Assembly (NCBI GenBank): GCA_016209225.1
Contig: JACQWO010000028.1
Coordinates: forward strand, 1 to 36,857
Source: Desulfobacterales bacterium
GTDB lineage: Bacteria > Desulfobacterota > UBA8473
Direction: 5' to 3'
Length of the DNA: 36,857 nt
This document shows positions 32,484 through 36,857 of the stretch, in pieces; the first letter of the stretch is position 1, and each line of letters starts with the position of its first letter. The notes beneath the pieces were generated by a model that did not search any database, had not been told where the DNA came from, and was given only the letters and a program-made list of their open reading frames with translations. The translations under genes were made by a program, and so were the position numbers.

Positions 32484-34289
32484 TCAGGACTTCCGCTTCG
32501 GCCTCTTGTTGGAATCAAGGACTCCTTTTCTCAATCTGATGGACTGTGGCGTTACTTCAACCAATTCGTCTTCTTTGATGAATTCAATGGACTGTTCCAA
32601 AGTCAGCAGTCTTGGAGGGACTAACTGCAGTGCTTCGTCAGAACCTGATGCTCGCATGTTTGAGAGTTCTTTTCCCTTTGTGACATTCACGTCCAGATCA
32701 TTGTCCCTTGAGTTTTCGCCTATAATCATCCCTTCATAAACCGGTGTGTTTTCTTTAATAAAAATAGTTCCCCTTGGCTGAAGATGAACTAGCGCATATG
32801 TGGTCGACTTACCATTTCTGTCAGACACAAGGACACCGGTCTGTCTTTTCGACATGTGTCCATGCCATAGCTCGTATCCGTCGAACAGGTGGTTGAGAAG
32901 CCCTGTACCTCTCGTATCGGTGAGAAACTGTGACCTGAAGCCTATCAGACCTCTTGAGGGTATCCTGAACTCAAGCCTCACCCTGCCGTGTCCGTTGTTA
33001 TGCATCTTCTGCATCTTTCCCTTTCTCATCCCAACCTGTTGCGCTACTATACCAACAAACTCTTCCGGCAAATCAATAACTAGCAGTTCCATGGGTTCAT
33101 GCAGCGCGCCGTTTATTTCTTTTGTTATTATCTCTGGCATTGATACTGAAAGCTCATAACCCTCACGCCTCATCATCTCTATGAGGATTGCAAGCTGCAG
33201 TTCTCCTCGCCCCATTACCTTAAATGAATCCGTGTTCGTGAAATCGACCTCTATGGAAACATTGTATAGCAATTCCTTCTCCAGCCTTTCCCTTAGGTTT
33301 CTGGATGTAACATACTTTCCTTCCCTTCCGGCAAAGGGAGAAGTATTCACTGAAAAGACCATTGAAATGGTCGGCTCGTCAACCTTGATCCGTGGAAGGG
33401 GTTTTGGGTTTTCAATTTCCGTAATCGTATCCCCAATATTAATGCCTTCAATCCCTGACAGTACAACGATTTCACCTACAGAGACTTTCTTTGCCTCTTT
33501 ACGTTCAAGTCCATGAAAGGTGTACATTGAGCTTATATTTCTCTTAACTGTATTTCCATCACCATTTATTACAGCCACGTTATCCCCAATACTTATTGAC
33601 CCTGAAAACACCTTCCCGATGGCAAGCCTACCCAGATAGTCGCTGTAGTCTATGTTTGTAACCAGGTACTGGAGTACAGCATTGTTGTCGCCTTCAGGCG
33701 CAGGGATGGTTCCAAGGATAAGCTCAAAGAGCGGCGTTAAATCACTCGATTCGTCACTGAGATTGCGTTTTGCAATCCCATGTTTGGCATTAGTATAGAC
33801 AATTGGGAATTCCAGTTGGTCTTCCGTAGCATCGAGGTCAATGAACAGGTCATAGACCTCATTCAAAACCTCCTCTATCCGGGCATCAGACCTGTCTATT
33901 TTATTGATAACCAGAATTACCGGCAGATTCAGCTCAAGAGCCTTTTTCAGGACGAATCTTGTCTGAGGCAGAGTACCCTCGGAGGCATCAACTAACAGGA
34001 GAACGCCATCCGCCATCTTCATTGTTCTTTCCACCTCTCCTCCGAAATCGGCATGTCCCGGGGTGTCAACAATATTTATCTTCACACCATTGTATATAAC
34101 AGCGGTATTCTTAGCCATAATGGTAATCCCCTTTTCCCGCTCCAAGTCAATGTTGTCCATGACCCTTTCCTGCACCTTTTCATTGGCACGAAATATACCG
34201 GCCTGATGAAGCATGCCATCCACAAGGGTCGTTTTGCCATGATCAACATGGGCAATAATGGCGATATTCCTTAAATTTTCTCGTTTCAT
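32484..34289 (-). CDS. typA: Ribosome-associated GTPase TypA/BipA
   Basis: TypA/BipA is a translational GTPase of the EF-G/LepA type that acts on ribosomes, often under stress or in ribosome assembly. The 601-residue protein has G1 AHVDHGKTT at 13-21, the [10 protein letters not shown] switch, G3 [11 protein letters not shown] and G4 NKIDR. Domain II, the EF-G V-like domain ([20 protein letters not shown]) and the BipA-specific C-terminal region ([28 protein letters not shown]) follow. Length is typical. It converges with fabH and is downstream, on the same strand, of the ABC-F gene, with a repeat element between. Confidence 0.96.
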   Translation of the reverse strand: MKRENLRNIAIIAHVDHGKTTLVDGMLHQAGIFRANEKVQERVMDNIDLEREKGITIMAKNTAVIYNGVKINIVDTPGHADFGGEVERTMKMADGVLLLVDASEGTLPQTRFVLKKALELNLPVILVINKIDRSDARIEEVLNEVYDLFIDLDATEDQLEFPIVYTNAKHGIAKRNLSDESSDLTPLFELILGTIPAPEGDNNAVLQYLVTNIDYSDYLGRLAIGKVFSGSISIGDNVAVINGDGNTVKRNISSMYTFHGLERKEAKKVSVGEIVVLSGIEGINIGDTITEIENPKPLPRIKVDEPTISMVFSVNTSPFAGREGKYVTSRNLRERLEKELLYNVSIEVDFTNTDSFKVMGRGELQLAILIEMMRREGYELSVSMPEIITKEINGALHEPMELLVIDLPEEFVGIVAQQVGMRKGKMQKMHNNGHGRVRLEFRIPSRGLIGFRSQFLTDTRGTGLLNHLFDGYELWHGHMSKRQTGVLVSDRNGKSTTYALVHLQPRGTIFIKENTPVYEGMIIGENSRDNDLDVNVTKGKELSNMRASGSDEALQLVPPRLLTLEQSIEFIKEDELVEVTPQSIRLRKGVLDSNKRPKRKS

Positions 34290-34367
34290 AAAACGTCTCT
34301 CCCTGTCAGACGGTCTGACCTATAATATAGCTTCGCACAGATGGGTTCCGAAAGATATTGTCCATTA

Positions 34368-34490
34368 ATAACTACTCAGGCACAAAGTGACAAAGGCACA
34401 TAGGTACAAAGCAGAGCAAGGTCGTTTCGTTGTTTTTTCCTACTTTGTGCCTTTGGTGCTCTGTGCCTTTGTGCCTATCTGAATAGTTAC
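34368..34490. repeat. Palindromic CTACTCAGG-family element, copy 3 (cacaaag interior)
   Basis: ATAACTACTCAGG on the left and a diverged CTGAATAGTTAC on the right enclose an interior nearly identical to that at 14102-14216, including GTCGTTTCGTTG. The element is flanked by direct repeats GTCCATTA at 34360-34367 and 34491-34498, consistent with an 8-bp target duplication. It lies between typA and the ABC-F gene. Confidence 0.85.
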
Positions 34491-34551
34491 GTCCATTATT
34501 ATGCAAAAGGAAATTTTCCATTTTTCAGCATGGACTAATTGCAACCGTTCC

Positions 34552-36549
34552 CTATAAACGGTCACCCATCCCCAGTTCACTTCTTCCTGTTTCCAGCTTG
34601 TCCTGAGTCGTCTCCCATTTCAGGAGCAACTCATCCTGCTCTTCCCTGACTGCTTTGTATTCTTTATGAAGCAGAACACTCCTGTTGTTATCATTAAACA
34701 TGTCAGGTTCTGCAAGCAGTCTCTCCAGCTCTACCTGCCTTGCTTCAAGCTCAGCAATTCGTTCTTCCAAAAGATCCACTTCAGCGAGGATCGGTTTCAG
34801 GGTATCGTATATCAGTTGCCGTTTTTCCGCTTTCCCCCTTTTTTGTTTTTTCCGATCTTGTCCCTTTTTGACCGATGCTCTCTTACCCCTTCTTCCTTCA
34901 TATAATGTTTCCTGGTCATAACCTTTAGCTGGTTCCTCTTCGGCCCTGGCAATATGGTAATAATATTCATCCAGATTTCCTTGGTACTCTACGATTTCGC
35001 CTCCTCTTATATCCCATATCTTTGTTGCCAGCCTGTTAACAAATGACTGGTTATGCGAAACAAAAAGCAGGGTTCCGTTGTATTCAGAGAGCGCATCGAT
35101 CAATGCCTCTGAAGATGAAATGTCCAGATGGTTGGTTGGTTCATCCATCACCATAAGATTTCCGGGCTTGACTAGAAGCTTTGCAAGTGAGACACGGGCC
35201 CTTTCGCCCCCAGACAGAACACCTATGGTCTTGTCCACATCCTGCCCTGAGAAAAGGAATGCCCCACAGACCCCTCTTACGAAACCGATGCTCTCATCAG
35301 GAGAAGCCTGGTACACTTCTTCAATCACAGTCTTTTGATGGTCAAGCATGTCTGAGTGATGCTGTGCAAAATAGCTCATACTGACCTTATGCCCCAACGA
35401 TATCTCTCCCTTATCCGGTTCTATTTCGCCGGCAACCATCCTGAGCAAGGTGGTCTTGCCGCATCCATTTGGCCCGATAATGGCTATCCTTTCTCCCCTT
35501 AACACGCTCAAGTTAATATCTTTATACAAAGGCATCTCATCAAACCCTTTTGACAAACCCTTGATGGATACGACAACCATTCCACTTCGAGGAACGTCAG
35601 GGAAGGAAAAATGGGTCACCTTTTCTCTGCGGTGGGTTTTAACGACTTCCATTTTGTTGAGCAATTTAATCTTGCTCTGTGCCTGTCTGGCTTTACTGGC
35701 CTTGGCACGAAATCTTTCAATAAATTTCTCCGCCTCTTTAACTCTTTGCTCCTGCTTTCTGGCATTTGCCTCAAGGGTTATGCGTTCTTCCTCATGGGCA
35801 TTCAGGTAGGAATCGTAATTGCCGCTGTAAGATTTCATACCTTCCTGACCAAAGCTGATAATTCGATTGATCTGCCGGTTTATGAAATCCCTGTCATGGG
35901 ACACAAGAATCATGGCACCACTGAAGTCCTTCAGAAACTGTTCAAGCCAATGCACGGACGGGATGTCAAGATGGTTAGTAGGCTCATCCAGGAGGAGTAA
36001 GTCGGGTTTCTGATATAAAAGACTGGACAGGGCCGCCCTCATTTTCCATCCACCGCTTAAAGAAGAAACAGGTCTGTCAAAATCAGATGTTACAAATCCA
36101 AGCCCCAACAGTATTTTTTCCGCCGCATGACGCGGGTAATCCAGATCAACCCGGTTGATCTCCTGATGGATTTCGCCTAGTTTTTCGGCAATTCTTATTT
36201 GGTCATGGTTACAAGATGCTTCTTTAAGAGAGGTCTCTGCCTTTATAAGCTTATTTTCCATATCTACTCGCCCAGGAACGGATTCAATAACAGATTGCAA
36301 GAGAGGCCCGGACAGGGTTTCCTGTATGTCCTGGGGCAGGTAGCCTACCCGGGTACCTTTTGTCACCAAGACTTCTCCGCTGTCAGGGGAAACCTCACCC
36401 ATGATAAGCCGGAGCAAGGTGGTTTTTCCGGATCCGTTTGGACCCACCAGACCTATCCTGTCCCTCGGTTCTACTTGCAACCCTATTTCACTAAAAATCT
36501 GCTTCCCTGCAAACGAAAGGGAGGCTTTTACGACTGTTAGAAGACTCAT
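34552..36549 (-). CDS. ABC-F family ATP-binding protein (Uup-like)
   Basis: ABC-F proteins have two ATPase domains and no membrane part; they act on ribosomes or, for Uup, in translation and replication-related stability. The 665-residue protein shows a first Walker A GPNGSGKTT at 36-44, first signature LSGGWKMR and Walker B LLLLDEPTNHLD. The inter-domain linker (about 235-320, rich in Glu/Arg/Lys) and a second set (GPNGCGKTT, LSGGERAR, LMVMDEPTNHLD) follow. A long C-terminal charged, coiled-coil extension (after about residue 540) resembles Uup. No antibiotic-resistance role is suggested. Subfamily is inferred from the C-terminal extension. Confidence 0.92.
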   Translation of the reverse strand: MSLLTVVKASLSFAGKQIFSEIGLQVEPRDRIGLVGPNGSGKTTLLRLIMGEVSPDSGEVLVTKGTRVGYLPQDIQETLSGPLLQSVIESVPGRVDMENKLIKAETSLKEASCNHDQIRIAEKLGEIHQEINRVDLDYPRHAAEKILLGLGFVTSDFDRPVSSLSGGWKMRAALSSLLYQKPDLLLLDEPTNHLDIPSVHWLEQFLKDFSGAMILVSHDRDFINRQINRIISFGQEGMKSYSGNYDSYLNAHEEERITLEANARKQEQRVKEAEKFIERFRAKASKARQAQSKIKLLNKMEVVKTHRREKVTHFSFPDVPRSGMVVVSIKGLSKGFDEMPLYKDINLSVLRGERIAIIGPNGCGKTTLLRMVAGEIEPDKGEISLGHKVSMSYFAQHHSDMLDHQKTVIEEVYQASPDESIGFVRGVCGAFLFSGQDVDKTIGVLSGGERARVSLAKLLVKPGNLMVMDEPTNHLDISSSEALIDALSEYNGTLLFVSHNQSFVNRLATKIWDIRGGEIVEYQGNLDEYYYHIARAEEEPAKGYDQETLYEGRRGKRASVKKGQDRKKQKRGKAEKRQLIYDTLKPILAEVDLLEERIAELEARQVELERLLAEPDMFNDNNRSVLLHKEYKAVREEQDELLLKWETTQDKLETGRSELGMGDRL

Positions 36550-36586
36550 TTGAACGAATATCTCCGGATAAAAAGCATCTATTCAC

Positions 36587-36735
36587 GTAACTACTCAGGT
36601 GTTTAGGCTGAAGACTGAAGTATCTTTCAAACATATTGATAAAGCAGTTCCCTCAATGCCCCGAAGTTTTTTGTGACCACGCATGATTTATTCCTAAAAG
36701 CCTACCGCCTTCAGTCTATCTGCCTGAGTAGTTAC
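36587..36735. repeat. Palindromic CTACTCAGG-family element, copy 4 (ggctgaa interior, enlarged)
   Basis: GTAACTACTCAGG (36587-36599) and CCTGAGTAGTTAC (36723-36735) are exact inverted ends. Next to them lie GGCTGAAGACTGAAG and CTTCAGTC words as in copy 2. The middle holds about 70 bases not found in the other copies, so this copy is longer (149 bp). Confidence 0.85.
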
Positions 36736-36754
36736 GATTTTTATTCCCTAAAGT

Positions 36755-36774
36755 TGATGAACTCGTAAAAAGTC
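36755..36774 (+). repeat. Solo end of the TGATGAACTCG-type element near the right edge
   Basis: TGATGAACTCGTAAAAAGTC matches the left end of the element at 3180-3199 at 19 of 20 bases. A full element may continue beyond the window edge. Confidence 0.65.
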
Positions 36775-36857
36775 ATGTCTTTTAAGTAGTTGAAATAATT
36801 ACAAAAAGGTGTATTTTTTGTTTGCTTTTCTCTTTACATTTTGGTATAAAAAAGCCA

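Noticed and set aside
34552-36549. ABC-F gene as an antibiotic-resistance factor
   Set aside because: The C-terminal coiled-coil extension and overall layout fit Uup-type housekeeping proteins; no resistance-type features were seen.

Overview
The window looks like chromosomal DNA of an anaerobic, Gram-negative bacterium, most likely a deltaproteobacterium in the broad sense (Desulfobacterota) or a close neighbour. The pointers are an outer-membrane TonB-dependent receptor with its own ExbB/ExbD/TonB, the early-cobalt (anaerobic) cobalamin pathway, a four-subunit ferredoxin-linked 2-oxoacid oxidoreductase, and many small palindromic interspersed repeats. Base composition is moderate and fairly even. 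Taxonomy is an inference from gene content and protein style.

Positions 1-18299 are one long plus-strand cobalamin (B12) region. A cobalamin riboswitch followed by an intrinsic terminator precedes btuF-btuC-btuD (corrinoid ABC importer). The ATPase BtuD has lost its N-terminus including Walker A, and its 3' end runs into a second cobalamin riboswitch. That riboswitch carries an approximately 150-bp MITE-like insertion flanked by a 9-bp direct repeat. Next come a 12-codon mini-ORF, btuB (outer-membrane receptor), cbiB, cobD, cobT, cobO/btuR, cbiM, cbiF, cbiG, cbiH, cbiA, cbiC, cbiP and finally exbB-exbD-tonB. Together these cover uptake of corrinoids and cobalt, part of ring synthesis, amidation, adenosylation, aminopropanol attachment and lower-ligand activation. 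Several ring steps (cbiK/X, cbiL, cbiD, cbiE, cbiT, cbiJ) and cobU/cobS are not in the window.

Positions 18300-19223 hold no gene I can support. A minus-strand operon (about 23150 down to 19224) follows: ferredoxin subunit, alpha, beta and gamma subunits of a Vor/Kor-type oxidoreductase, then a LysR regulator. It has a good sigma70-like promoter. Divergent from it is a leader with a strong intrinsic terminator, then a MoaD/ThiS-like protein and panB-panC-panD (pantothenate synthesis). After that come a DUF502 membrane protein, miaB and a DUF151 nuclease-like gene on plus, uvrB on minus, fabH on plus, and typA and an Uup-like ABC-F ATPase on minus.

The most unusual content is repetitive DNA. 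There are four copies of a palindromic element with GTAACTACTCAGG termini and two unrelated interiors, one full and three partial copies of a TGATGAASTCGTAAAAAGTC-ended element, another large palindrome at 30811-30971, and 27/30-identical inverted repeats bracketing lysR and the gamma subunit. In addition, arrays of about 7-bp 'words' (GTCAGGG, GGTTCAG, GTTGAAA, GGCTGAA) occur between genes and inside cbiF, cbiG and cbiH. These repeats appear to have changed a start codon, added residues to two enzymes and enlarged a riboswitch.
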